Assembly: GCF_900107925.1 (NCBI RefSeq)
Contig: NZ_FNUJ01000005.1
Span: 62,001-126,000 of the forward strand
Direction: 5' to 3'
DNA from: Amycolatopsis pretoriensis
GTDB taxonomy: Bacteria; Actinomycetota; Actinomycetes; Mycobacteriales; Pseudonocardiaceae
Length of the DNA: 64,000 nucleotides
A program made the position numbers and the translations under genes. Shown here piece after piece: positions 17,173 to 26,231 of the stretch. The notes below the pieces were generated by a model. That model was not told the origin of the DNA, made no database searches, and saw only the letters and a list, made by a program, of their open reading frames with translations. Positions within the stretch are counted from its first letter, which is position 1. Every line of letters starts with the position of its first letter.

Positions 17173-20100
17173 ATGCGACGTGGCATCCGCGCCCTGACCC
17201 TGACCGCACTGGGGGCCCTCGTGGCCGGCCTCACCCAAGTCGCGGTCACCGCTCCGGCCGCGCAGGCGGCCGCGTCGCCCGACGACTACTGCGGCGGGCA
17301 GTGCAGCGACATCCTGCCGCCCGGCGAGAACGGCAACGCCACCCTCGCCGACATCCTGGCGCACAAGCTGCTCGGCACCCGCCCGGCGCACGCGTCCGAC
17401 CAGCTGGGGAAGTACTCGTCCCTGGCGAACGGCTACAAGACGCTGACCACGAGCGCCATCAACCAGTACTTCAACGACTCGTCGTTCGGCGTCGCCGCCG
17501 ACCAGGTCGCGAGCACGACCAAGCCGCGCTCGGACGTGACGATCGTGCGCGACAAGGCCCTCGGCGTCCCGCACATCACCGGGACCACCCGCTCGGGCAC
17601 CGAGTTCGGGGCCGGGTACGCCGCCGCGCAGGACCGGCTGTGGCTGATGGACGTCCTGCGGCACGCCGCGCGCGGCCAGGTGACCCCGTTCGCCGGTGGC
17701 GCGGCGGCCAACCGCGAGCTCGAGCAGCAGTTCTTCTCGAACGCGCCGTACACCGAAGCCGAGCTGCAGCAGCAGATCGACCACGTCGCGAGCAGCGGCC
17801 CGCGCGGCGCGCAGGGTCTCGCCGACGCGCAGGCCTACGTCGACGGCATCAACAAGTACATCAGCGACTCCTACAACGGCCGGTACTTCCCGGGCGAGTA
17901 CGTGCTGACCGGGCACGTCGACTCGATCACCAACGCCGGGTCGATCGACCCGTTCAAGCTGACCGACCTGGTCGCGCTCGCCTCGCTGGTCGGCGCCGAG
18001 TTCGGCGCGGGCGGCGGCGGCGAGGTGCAGAACGCCATCGCGAAGCTCGCCATGCAGGAGAAGTACGGCGTCGTGCAGGGCGAGAAGGTGTGGCAGAGCC
18101 TGCGCTCGGAGGACGACCCCGAAGCCGTCAAGACGCTGCACGACGGCCAGACCTTCCCGTACGGCAAGACGCCGGCCAACGCGGTCGGCCAGGCCCTGCC
18201 GGACAAGGGCTCGGTGACCGGGCAGCAGCTGGTGTTCGACAAGACCGGCTCGGCCGCCTCCGCGACGCCGTCCACTGTGGACGTCGCCGCGCCCGCCGAG
18301 CAGGAGCCCGCCCGCGGGATGTTCGACAACGGCGTGCTGCCGGGGAACATGCTGAGCGAGAAGCACGGCATGTCCAACGCGCTGCTCGTCTCCGGTTCGA
18401 AGACCGCCAGCGGCCACCCGGTCGCGGTGTTCGGCCCGCAGACCGGCTACTTCGCCCCGCAGCTGCTGCTGTTGCAGGAACTGCAGGGCCCGGGCATCAG
18501 CTCGCGCGGCGCGGCCTTCGCCGGCCTGAGCATGTACACGCTGCTGGGCCGCGGCCAGGACTACTCGTGGAGCGCGACGACGTCGGCGCAGGACATCATC
18601 GACACCTACGCGCTGACGCTGTGCGACCCGAGCGGCAAGGCGCCGACGAAGGACTCGAACTACTACACCTGGCAAGGCCAGTGCATCCCGATGGACACCG
18701 TCGAGGTCAAGAACGCCTGGAAGCCGACGGTGGCCGACGGGACCGCGGCGGGCTCGTACACCCTGCGCAGCTACCGGACGAAGTACGGGCCGGTGCAGAG
18801 CCGGGCGACCGTCGGCGGCAAGCCGGTGGCGTACGCGGCGCTGCGCTCGTCCTACTTCCACGAGGTGGACTCGCTGATCGGCTTCCAGGAGCTGAACGAC
18901 CCGGGCTTCGTCAAGTCCGCGGCGGACTTCCAGAAGGCCGCGGCCGACATCAACTACACGTTCAACTGGTTCTACGCCGACTCGAAGGACATCGCGTACT
19001 TCAACTCCGGCAGCAACCCGTCCCGGCAGTCCAATGTGGACCCAAACATGCCGGTGTGGGGCGACCAGGGCCACGACTGGAACGGCTGGAACCCGGCGGG
19101 CAACGTCGCGAACTACACGCCGGCGTCGCAGCACCCGCAGTCGGTCAACCAGGACTACTACGTCAGCTGGAACAACGCCCAAGCCAACGGCTACGCGGCC
19201 GCGGGCGCGGACAAGTCCGCCGTGCACCGCGTCGACCTGCTCGACTCGCGCGTCAAGCAGCTGATCTCCAGCGGCACCAAGGTCACCCGGGTCAACCTGA
19301 CCCAGGCGATGGAGTCCGCGGCGCTGGCGGACTTGCGTGCCGAGCGCGTCCTGCCGCTGCTGCTGCAGGTGCTCGACAAGACGCCGACGACCGGCGCGGC
19401 CGCGGACGCCGAGGCGAAGCTCAAGGCATGGCTCTCGCACGGGCAGCTGCGCACGGAGACGTCGGCCGGCAGCAAGGCGTACGCGGACGCCGACGCGATC
19501 CGCATCTTCGACGCCTGGTGGCCGCTGCTCGTCCAGGCCGAGTTCAAGCCGGGCATGGGCGACGACGCCTACAACGCGATGACGGGTGTGCTGGGCATCA
19601 ACGAAAGCCCGTCCGGCTTCCAGAACGGCAACGGCCAGCACACCGGCCAGCCGCACAAGGGTTCGTCGTTCCAGTTCGGCTGGTGGGGTTACGTCAGCAA
19701 GGACATCCGGCAGGTGCTCGGCCAGCCGGTGGCCGGCCCGCTCGGCCAGACGTTCTGCGGCGGCGGCAACGTCACGACGTGCCGCCAGGCGCTCGTCGAC
19801 TCGCTGACGACGGCCGCCGGCCAGGCGGCGAACACCGTCTACCCCGGTGACGCGTCCTGCTCGGCCGGTGACCAGTGGTGTGCCGACACGATCGTCCACA
19901 ACCCGCTGGGCGGCATCACGCAGGACAAGATCAGCTGGCAGAACCGCCCGACGTTCCAGCAGGTCGTCGAGTACACCGCCCACCGCGGCGACAACATCGC
20001 GAACCTCGCCCCCGGGAAGACGGTCAGCGCCACGAGCGCCGAGACCGGCTTCTACAACTCGCCGGCGTCGAACGCGATCGACGGGAACGCCTCGACCCGC

Positions 20101-20391
20101 TGGGCCAGCGACTGGAGCGACGACCAGGCGATCACCGTCGACCTCGGTTCGGTCCAGCAGGTCAGCCGGGTGCTGCTGAGCTGGGAAGCCGCGTACGGGA
20201 AGAACTACAAGATCCAGACCTCGCCGGATGCGGTGAACTGGACGGACGCGGCCGTGGTCACCGACGGCGACGGCGGGCAGGACAACCTTTCGTTCGCCCC
20301 GACGTCGGCGCGGTTCGTGAAGATGCAGGGCGTCCAGCGCGGCACGAAGTACGGCTACTCGCTGTACGAGTTCGAGGTCTACGCCCACTGA
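17173..20391 (+). CDS. Secreted penicillin-acylase-family hydrolase with C-terminal discoidin (F5/8C) domain
   Basis: This 1072-residue protein has a signal peptide ending near AQA-AAS. The Ntn-hydrolase fold of penicillin/acylhomoserine-lactone acylases covers about residues 100-930: GVPHITG, GYAAAQDRLWLMD in the alpha part and the beta-chain nucleophile Ser401 in GMSNALLVSG. Ser401 would be freed by self-cleavage. A discoidin-like domain (about 940-1072, NLAPGKTVSATSAE...AIDGN.STRWAS) is added at the C-terminus and may hold the enzyme to wall glycans or another surface. ATG 17173 follows GGAGGGG; the frame opens at 17134. Possible substrates are acylated amides such as beta-lactams, AHLs or lipopeptides. 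Confidence 0.9.
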   Translation: MRRGIRALTLTALGALVAGLTQVAVTAPAAQAAASPDDYCGGQCSDILPPGENGNATLADILAHKLLGTRPAHASDQLGKYSSLANGYKTLTTSAINQYFNDSSFGVAADQVASTTKPRSDVTIVRDKALGVPHITGTTRSGTEFGAGYAAAQDRLWLMDVLRHAARGQVTPFAGGAAANRELEQQFFSNAPYTEAELQQQIDHVASSGPRGAQGLADAQAYVDGINKYISDSYNGRYFPGEYVLTGHVDSITNAGSIDPFKLTDLVALASLVGAEFGAGGGGEVQNAIAKLAMQEKYGVVQGEKVWQSLRSEDDPEAVKTLHDGQTFPYGKTPANAVGQALPDKGSVTGQQLVFDKTGSAASATPSTVDVAAPAEQEPARGMFDNGVLPGNMLSEKHGMSNALLVSGSKTASGHPVAVFGPQTGYFAPQLLLLQELQGPGISSRGAAFAGLSMYTLLGRGQDYSWSATTSAQDIIDTYALTLCDPSGKAPTKDSNYYTWQGQCIPMDTVEVKNAWKPTVADGTAAGSYTLRSYRTKYGPVQSRATVGGKPVAYAALRSSYFHEVDSLIGFQELNDPGFVKSAADFQKAAADINYTFNWFYADSKDIAYFNSGSNPSRQSNVDPNMPVWGDQGHDWNGWNPAGNVANYTPASQHPQSVNQDYYVSWNNAQANGYAAAGADKSAVHRVDLLDSRVKQLISSGTKVTRVNLTQAMESAALADLRAERVLPLLLQVLDKTPTTGAAADAEAKLKAWLSHGQLRTETSAGSKAYADADAIRIFDAWWPLLVQAEFKPGMGDDAYNAMTGVLGINESPSGFQNGNGQHTGQPHKGSSFQFGWWGYVSKDIRQVLGQPVAGPLGQTFCGGGNVTTCRQALVDSLTTAAGQAANTVYPGDASCSAGDQWCADTIVHNPLGGITQDKISWQNRPTFQQVVEYTAHRGDNIANLAPGKTVSATSAETGFYNSPASNAIDGNASTRWASDWSDDQAITVDLGSVQQVSRVLLSWEAAYGKNYKIQTSPDAVNWTDAAVVTDGDGGQDNLSFAPTSARFVKMQGVQRGTKYGYSLYEFEVYAH

Positions 20392-20399
20392 AGGAGCCA

Positions 20400-20435
20400 G
20401 GCCGGCTCGTCCCCGGACGCGGGGGCGGGCCGGCC
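20400..20435 (+). terminator. Hairpin terminator after the acylase gene
   Basis: GGCCGGC (20400-20406) pairs with GCCGGCC (20429-20435), with an inner CCCC/GGGG pairing. It starts 9 bp after the stop codon. The T-run is weak (GTCTTCGTC). Confidence 0.6.
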
Positions 20436-20483
20436 GTCTTCGTCACAGTGACCGCGATCTGACCCGCGGTTACCGTGAGGCGC

Positions 20484-21524
20484 ATGGACGACTGGACGCC
20501 CCGCACCAAGGCCATCGCCGCCGGCCGGCCGCACGGACCCGGCGAGCCGCTGAACACCCCGCTCGTCGCCACCAGCACCTACCGGGCCGGTGGCGACTCC
20601 GTGTACGCGCGTGGTGACGGGACGCCGACCTGGCACGCGCTGGAAGAGGCCGTCGGGGCGCTGGAAGGCGGCCACGCGACGGCGTTCGCGTCCGGCGTCG
20701 CCACCCTGTCCGCGGTGCTGGACCTGCTGCCGGTCGGGTCGCGGGTGGTCGTGCCGACGTTCAGCTACGCCGTGACGCGCGGGGTGCTCGCCCACGCGCA
20801 GAAGCTCGGCAAGCTCGCCGTCACCGAGCTCGACCCGACCGACACCGAGGCTTGGGTCGCCGAGGCGGCGACGTCCGACCTGGTCTGGCTCGAGTCGCCG
20901 ACCAACCCGACCCTCGACGTGATGGACATCGAGACGATCGCCGCCGCCGCGCGCGGCCGGGTCGTCGTCGACAACACCTTCGCGACGCCGTTGCAGCAGC
21001 GGCCCCTTGAGCTGGGCGCCGACGTCGTCGTGCACAGCGCGACCAAGCTCATCGGCGGGCACAGCGACCTGCTGCTGGGCATCACCGTGGCCAAGGATCC
21101 CGAGGTCGCGGCCGAGCTGCAGGGCGCGCGGACCCGCGTCGGGTCGACGCCGGGCGCGCTCGAGGCGTGGCTCGCGCTGCGCGGGCTGCGGACCATGCCG
21201 GTGCGGCTGGCCGAGCAGTCCCGCACGGCCGCGCTGCTGGCGTCGCGGCTCGGCGAGCACCCCGCGGTGACGCGCGTGCGCTACCCGGGCTTCGGGATGA
21301 TGGTGTCCTTCGAACTGGCCGACGCCGAGGCGGCCGACCGGTTCTGCGCGGCGACTCGGCTGATCGTCCCGGCGACGAGCCTCGGCGGCGTCGAAAGCCT
21401 GGTCGAGCGGCGGGCGTGGCTCCCCGGCGAGGAGCGCGTGCCGGCGGGCTTGATCCGGTTCAGCGTCGGGTTGGAGGACCCGGAGGACCTTTGGGCGGAT
21501 CTGACCTTCGCCCTCCCGGAGTAA
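20484..21524 (+). CDS. Cys/Met-metabolism PLP-dependent enzyme (cystathionine gamma-lyase/synthase family)
   Basis: This 346-residue PLP enzyme forms its internal Schiff base at Lys188 in VHSATKLIGGHSD. Other family signatures are ESPTNPTLDVMDIETIAA and VDNTFATPLQQRPLELGAD. Members catalyse gamma- or beta-elimination or replacement on cystathionine, homocysteine or O-acylhomoserine, and the exact reaction cannot be read from the sequence. It is slightly shorter than the usual 380-400 residues, with a compact stretch before VRYPGF where the C-terminal domain begins. ATG 20484 is preferred over GTG 20475. No sulfur-metabolism gene is adjacent. Confidence 0.88.
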   Translation: MDDWTPRTKAIAAGRPHGPGEPLNTPLVATSTYRAGGDSVYARGDGTPTWHALEEAVGALEGGHATAFASGVATLSAVLDLLPVGSRVVVPTFSYAVTRGVLAHAQKLGKLAVTELDPTDTEAWVAEAATSDLVWLESPTNPTLDVMDIETIAAAARGRVVVDNTFATPLQQRPLELGADVVVHSATKLIGGHSDLLLGITVAKDPEVAAELQGARTRVGSTPGALEAWLALRGLRTMPVRLAEQSRTAALLASRLGEHPAVTRVRYPGFGMMVSFELADAEAADRFCAATRLIVPATSLGGVESLVERRAWLPGEERVPAGLIRFSVGLEDPEDLWADLTFALPE

Positions 21525-21585
21525 CGCGGACGGGTGAGACCTCGATAGTCCGGCCATCGCAGGTCAACCGCCGTTGGGAGTCATC

Positions 21586-22314
21586 GTGGGTAGAACGCTG
21601 AACCGGGTCGCGGGTGTCGTTTCGGCGGCTGCCTTGGCCACTTTCGCCGCCGCGCCGGTCGCGCTCGCCCAGGAAACGGACACCACCGCTCCCGAGACGA
21701 CGACCACGACCTCCACGTCGGAGACTTCGAGCACCACCACGACGGTGCCGGCCACGACGACCACGACCGAGTCCTCCCCGGTCACCACCACGTCGACGAC
21801 CTCGGCGCCCTCGACGACCGACGTCACGAAGACCACCGTCCCGGAGACCGAGACCAGCACGACCACCCCGCCCGACGACAACTTCCCGGACAACACCGGC
21901 CACGGCTTCGTGGGTCTCGGCGGCGAAGGCGTGCTGGTCATCAACTGCGCGGCCGGACACGTCGGCAACGTGGCGACCCAGTACCTGAGCGTCACCGGCG
22001 GCCCGGACCAGGACGAGTCCGACGGCCGGATCTGGAACTACACGGTCCGGGTGGAGAACCTGCCCGCGGGCACCACCACCGGCAAGTTCAGCTGGACCTG
22101 CGACGGCGTCGAAGGCGAGGGCATCGTCGAGTTCCAGCAGGAAGAGCCGCCGGCCAGCAGCAGTGCGCCGGCGTCGAGCACCGCGCCGGTCACCACCGCG
22201 ACCTCCAGCACGACCGCTACCATCACCCCCGTCGGCAACGCCGCACCGAAGGCCCAGGTCAAGGTCGCCCCCAAGGGCGGCGTCGAGACCGGCTTCGGCG
22301 GCACCGCCTGGTGA
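21586..22314 (+). CDS. Secreted Thr/Ser-rich protein coupled to a class F sortase
   Basis: This 242-residue protein has a signal peptide (cleavage near ALA-QE). A Thr/Ser/Pro-rich stalk follows (about 28-90), then a small globular region with two Cys (INCAAGH, SWTCDG), a second Ser/Thr-rich stretch and a C-terminus ending PKGGVETGFGG near the last residue. There is no C-terminal TM helix or standard LPXTG signal. The stop overlaps the sortase start by 4 bp, so the two are made together and this is the natural partner of that sortase. GTG 21586 follows GGGAG. Confidence 0.75.
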   Translation: MGRTLNRVAGVVSAAALATFAAAPVALAQETDTTAPETTTTTSTSETSSTTTTVPATTTTTESSPVTTTSTTSAPSTTDVTKTTVPETETSTTTPPDDNFPDNTGHGFVGLGGEGVLVINCAAGHVGNVATQYLSVTGGPDQDESDGRIWNYTVRVENLPAGTTTGKFSWTCDGVEGEGIVEFQQEEPPASSSAPASSTAPVTTATSSTTATITPVGNAAPKAQVKVAPKGGVETGFGGTAW

Positions 22315-22892
22315 CCGTCCGGCGGGCGGGGGCGACCCTCGCCCTCGTCCTGACGCTGGCGGCCTGCAGCACCCCGGAGCAGCCGAAAGCCGCGCCGGCA
22401 CCGGTCCCCGCTTCGGTGCCGGTGACCGCGCCGTTCAAGGGACTGCGGCCCACCTCGGTCAAGATCCCCAAGATCGGCGCGGAGTCCAGCCTGCTCGCGG
22501 TCGCGGTCAAGACCGACGGCTCGATCTCCGTCCCGTCGGTGCACACCCCGATGCAAGCGGCCTGGTACAAGCTCTCGCCGGTGCCCGGTGACGTCGGCCC
22601 CGCGATCGTCCTCGGGCACGTCGACGGCGACAAGAAGCCCGGCATCTTCTACAAGCTCAAGGACCTCGCGCCCGGCGACGAGGTCGACATCGACCGCAGT
22701 GACGGCAAGAAGCTGAAGTTCGTCGTCGACCGCGTCACGCAGGTTCCGAAGGACACGTTCCCGCGCGACGCCGTCTACGGCAACAGCGACAAGCCCGAGC
22801 TGCGCCTGATCACCTGCGGTGGCGCGTTCGACCACGCCGAGCACAGCTACCAGGACAACATCGTCGTCTACGCGAACCTAGCCAACGCCTGA
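22311..22892 (+). CDS. Class F sortase, lipoprotein-like
   Basis: This 193-residue extracytoplasmic cysteine transpeptidase has a lipobox-like start (LVLTLAACST), so it may be lipid-anchored instead of TM-anchored. His103 (VLGHVDG) and Cys169 (LITCGG) are the catalytic pair. The Arg expected on the strand after the Cys, in the pattern YRDN of the class F sequences I know, is replaced by Gln (YQDNIVVYA). Activity is therefore uncertain or altered. GTG 22311 overlaps the preceding stop (GTGA). The 3' end overlaps the convergent patatin gene by 15 bp. Confidence 0.85.
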   Translation: MTVRRAGATLALVLTLAACSTPEQPKAAPAPVPASVPVTAPFKGLRPTSVKIPKIGAESSLLAVAVKTDGSISVPSVHTPMQAAWYKLSPVPGDVGPAIVLGHVDGDKKPGIFYKLKDLAPGDEVDIDRSDGKKLKFVVDRVTQVPKDTFPRDAVYGNSDKPELRLITCGGAFDHAEHSYQDNIVVYANLANA

Positions 22893-23917
22893 GCCCGGGT
22901 ACGGGAATTCCGGCGTCAGCGACGTCCCCGGGCACACCCAGCGGCGCATGCCCGCGTCGCAGGCCGCGTAGCCCCAGTTGATCAGGTTGTCCTGCACCTT
23001 TTCGGACATCCGGGTCAGCCGGGTCTTCGTCTCGGCCAGCGCGCGGGTCCGCTCGACCGGGGCCGGCAGCGCGTCCGGCAGGCCGAAGTGCGTGATGTCG
23101 CTGTAGGTCGCCCAGTACGTGCCCGCGAACCGCTTGTCCTGATAGGACTTCAGCAGCGAGCCGGTACGCAGCTCGCGGACCTGGTTGTCCATCACGGTCA
23201 GCACGCGGAACAACTGCAGCGGCCAGTTGTGGTGCGGCTTCTCCTCGTGCTTCATCTTCTTGCCGGCGTCGCTGACCAGGACGGTCGCGCGCTGGTTCTC
23301 GATCGGGTCGAGGCCGAGGTTGTCGTACACGCCGGCGTCGCTCAGCACGATCTTGCGGTCCGGCCGGTGCGGGTCCGGGATCACCACCGGGAAAGCAGCG
23401 GCGGGAAGGCGGAAGACGCGGCCACCGCCGTCGCCAGCGTGACCTGGCCGTGCGGGCCGGGCTGGCGGAAGAACCACCACAGCGAGCCGTCCTGCAGGCT
23501 GGTCGCGGTGAACACGAAGTTCGGCCCGGCCGGGTCGAGGTCCGCGAGCCGACAGTCGCCGAAGAGGTGCTTCCGGTACCGCAGCGCGAGTTCCTCGCCC
23601 GCACTGCGCCACGGGATGCACATCGCCTTCAGCGTCACCGGGATGTCGAGGTTCGTGCGCGCGAGTTTCCGCAGCGGCTGCACGACTTCCTTGCCGAAGT
23701 TCTCCGCGACGCCGTCTTCGCCGAAGTACAGCTTGTGCCACGCGTGCGCGAGCACCCCGGCGGCGATCGATCCGCCCGAGACGCTGGAGACGGTGGTCAG
23801 CTTGGGCAGCCAGCCGAGTTCGTTGAGCCGCCAGAGCGCGCCCGCGTGGAAGAGCATCGCCCGATAGCCACCGCCGGACAGCGCGAGCCCGACGCCGTCC
23901 CGTTTCGCCGCGTCCAC
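22878..23917 (-). pseudogene. Patatin-like phospholipase, broken by a -1 frameshift
   Basis: Two minus-strand frames join into one patatin. The N-terminal part (23381-23917) has the oxyanion motif SGGGYR and nucleophile elbow VSGGS (GxSxG). It ends abruptly after SSAFPPLLS. The downstream frame continues with VVIPDPHRPDRK and carries the catalytic Asp motif LSDAGVYDNLG. Adding one G to the GGG at 23389-23391 would restore a continuous protein of about 346 residues. The gene is either a recent pseudogene or affected by a homopolymer sequencing error; an intact catalytic dyad on both sides favours the latter or a very recent loss. Confidence 0.8.
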
Positions 23918-23927
23918 CTCGCCGAGT

Positions 23928-24674
23928 CTAGGACCGCAGCAACGGGTCGAGCAGCGGGCGCTGGTCGGCGGGGACGTATTCGGCGTAGTTGTCGTACAAC
24001 GCCTGTTTGGCCAGGTGCGCCGCGCCGGCGCCGTCGGCCGAACGGATCGCGGCGAGCACTTCGGCGTGGTGGGACAGCCACGCGCGCATCAGCGACGTCC
24101 GGTTGCTGGCGTGCTCCAGCTTGTCCTCGATGAGTTCCAGCACGACCCCGCGCACGACTTCTTCGCTGACGACGAGCAGCGGATTGCGCGAGATGCGCGC
24201 GATGACTTCGTGGAACGCGACATCCGCGCGGCTGAACTCCGCGTAGCCGTGCGAGACGCCTTCGCGCATCGCCTCCAGCGCCGCGTCGAGGCCGGTCAGG
24301 TCGTCGTCTGTCCGCAGTTCCGCGGCGAGGAGGTGGGCCGAGCCGTCGAGGATCATCCGGAACTGCAGGAGTTCGGCGAGCCCGACGTGGTCGGCGCGCG
24401 CCAGCCGGTGCATCGACCGGTGCAACGCGGCGGGGGACGCGGCCAGCACCTCCGGCCCGCGCGGGTCGCCGGGCCGCGACCGGATCATTTCCGCGGCCTG
24501 CAACACCCTCAGCGCTTCGCGGATCGTCGAGCGGCCGACGCCGAACTGCGTCATCAGCTCGCGCTCGCTGGGCAGGCGTTCGCCCGGCTTGAGCGCGCCG
24601 CTGATCACGGCCTGCTCGATCTGCTCGACGACCCGCTCGTACGCGCGGACCGGAGCCACCGGTTCGAACCGCAT
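23928..24674 (-). CDS. GntR-family transcriptional regulator, FadR/FCD subfamily
   Basis: This 248-residue regulator has an N-terminal winged helix (LPSERELMTQFGVGRSTIREALRVL, about 37-62) and a C-terminal FCD ligand-binding helical domain with the metal-site pattern (FHEV in the middle, SHHAEVLAAI near residue 210). FCD proteins usually bind organic acids. It is divergent from the ABC-importer/aldehyde dehydrogenase/amidase operon and is its likely local repressor, acting at the palindrome at 24707-24721. It ends 11 bp upstream of the patatin start, with which it is co-oriented. Confidence 0.9.
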   Translation of the reverse strand: MRFEPVAPVRAYERVVEQIEQAVISGALKPGERLPSERELMTQFGVGRSTIREALRVLQAAEMIRSRPGDPRGPEVLAASPAALHRSMHRLARADHVGLAELLQFRMILDGSAHLLAAELRTDDDLTGLDAALEAMREGVSHGYAEFSRADVAFHEVIARISRNPLLVVSEEVVRGVVLELIEDKLEHASNRTSLMRAWLSHHAEVLAAIRSADGAGAAHLAKQALYDNYAEYVPADQRPLLDPLLRS

Positions 24675-24706
24675 CCCTTGACCTCGACGTCCGTCGCGTG
24701 CAGGCT

Positions 24707-24721
24707 ACTGGTCAGACCAGT
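24707..24721. promoter_or_regulatory. FadR-type operator ACTGGTCAGACCAGT
   Basis: A perfect 15-bp palindrome (ACTGGTC-A-GACCAGT) lies between the divergent regulator and the importer operon. It contains the TGGTC-N-GACCA core known for FadR-subfamily sites, overlaps the likely promoter of the operon and ends 19 bp before its ATG. Confidence 0.8.
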
Positions 24722-24740
24722 GTACTGACCTGGAGGCCGA

Positions 24741-26231
24741 ATGAAAGCCCGGATTCCCGCGTTGGCAGTGGCGCTGCTGCTCGCGGTCGCGGGGTGTTCG
24801 GCTGGCTCGTCGGCCAGCGTTTCCGCTGGTCCGGACACGCTTTCCGTTGGCTTCACGGCGGAGCCGGCGAACTTCGACTTCACCAAGACCGACGGCGCCG
24901 CGATCCCGCAGGCGCTGCTCTACAACGTCTACGAAGGCCTGGTGAAGCTCGACTCGCAGGGTCGCGTGGTGCCGCTGCTCGCGAAGTCGTGGACGATCAG
25001 CCCGGACCGGAAGACCTACGACTTCCAGCTCCAGCCGAACGTGAAGTTCAGCAACGGCGCACCCTTCACCGCCGAGGACGTCAAGTTCTCGCTGCTGCGC
25101 GTGAAGACGGACTGGACGATCTCGATCAAGTCCACGATGGACGTCGTCGACCACGTCGACGTCGTCGCGCCGGACCACGCGCGGGTGGTGCTCTCGAAGC
25201 CGTCGAACGGCTGGCTGTTCAGCCTGACCAGCCGGCTCGGCGCGATGTTCAGCCCGACCGGCGTCGCGGACCTGGCGAACAAGCCGGTCGGCACCGGGCC
25301 GTACGTCGTGGCGGCGCGCAAGCGCGGCGATTCCGTGGTGCTGAAGGCGAACCCCGCGTACTGGGGCCGTGAACCGGCGTACAAGACGGTGGTTCTGAAG
25401 TACATCAAGGACCCGACCGCGTTGAACAACGCCTTGTCGAGCAACGGCATCGACGTCATCTCGGCGATCACCGCGCCCGACTCGATCCCGCAGTTCCAGG
25501 CCGACGACCGGTTCCAGGTCGTCCAGGGCACGTCGAACAGCGAGGTCACGCTCGCCATGAACAACCAGCGGGCGCCGCTGAACGACGTTCGCGTGCGCCA
25601 GGCGCTGACGTACGCGATCGACCGGAAGGCGTTGCTGGACACGGCGTGGGCGGGCCGTGGCACGTTGATCGGCAGCATGGTCCCGCCGACCGACCCCTGG
25701 TACGAGGACCTGTCCAGTGTCTACCCGTTTGATCCCGCGAAGGCGAAAGCGCTGCTGACGGAGGCGGGCGCGACGAACCTGAACCTGCGGCTGCGGATCC
25801 CGAACCTGCCGTACGCGGTGTCGGCCGCGCAGGTCGTGCAGTCGCAGCTGGCCGACGTCGGCGTGCGGACGACGATCGAACCCCTCGACTTCCCCGCGGT
25901 GTGGCTGAAGCAGGTGTTCACCGACCACGACTACGACCTGTCGATCATCCAGCACGTCGAGGCCCGGGACATCACGACGTTCGGGAAGCCGAAGTACTAC
26001 TGGGGTTACGACAGCAAGCGCGTCCAGCAGCTGCTCGCCGAAGCCGACAGCGGGACGCCGGAGCAGCAGGTCGCCGACATGAAACAGGTGGCTCGGCAGC
26101 TCAACACGGACGCCGCCGCGGACTGGCTGTTCCTGTTCCCCAACGTGATCGTGGCGAAGGCCAAGGTCGGCGGGTTCGTCCAGAACCAGGTCAGCGAGTC
26201 GTTCGACCTCACCGGGCTGGCGCCGCGATGA
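24741..26231 (+). CDS. Substrate-binding lipoprotein of a peptide-type ABC importer (SBP_bac_5)
   Basis: This 496-residue solute-binding protein has a lipobox (LLLAVAGCSAG, lipidated Cys near residue 20). The family-5 fold used for oligopeptides, nickel and some sugars or amides is shown by ALLYNVYEGLVKLDSQG near the N-terminus, VKFSNGAPFTAEDVKFSL, and VRQALTYAIDRKAL in the middle. It would capture the substrate outside the membrane. ATG 24741 follows CTGGAGG. It is the first gene of an operon of eight genes with 4-bp overlaps or tiny gaps, controlled by the FadR-type repressor. The ligand is not evident. Confidence 0.9.
   Translation: MKARIPALAVALLLAVAGCSAGSSASVSAGPDTLSVGFTAEPANFDFTKTDGAAIPQALLYNVYEGLVKLDSQGRVVPLLAKSWTISPDRKTYDFQLQPNVKFSNGAPFTAEDVKFSLLRVKTDWTISIKSTMDVVDHVDVVAPDHARVVLSKPSNGWLFSLTSRLGAMFSPTGVADLANKPVGTGPYVVAARKRGDSVVLKANPAYWGREPAYKTVVLKYIKDPTALNNALSSNGIDVISAITAPDSIPQFQADDRFQVVQGTSNSEVTLAMNNQRAPLNDVRVRQALTYAIDRKALLDTAWAGRGTLIGSMVPPTDPWYEDLSSVYPFDPAKAKALLTEAGATNLNLRLRIPNLPYAVSAAQVVQSQLADVGVRTTIEPLDFPAVWLKQVFTDHDYDLSIIQHVEARDITTFGKPKYYWGYDSKRVQQLLAEADSGTPEQQVADMKQVARQLNTDAAADWLFLFPNVIVAKAKVGGFVQNQVSESFDLTGLAPR

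Noticed and set aside
17119..20388. A 1089-codon minus-strand frame opposite the acylase gene
   Set aside because: The plus strand encodes a full acylase with signal peptide and nucleophile Ser; the minus product is Arg/Val/Leu-rich with no domain.
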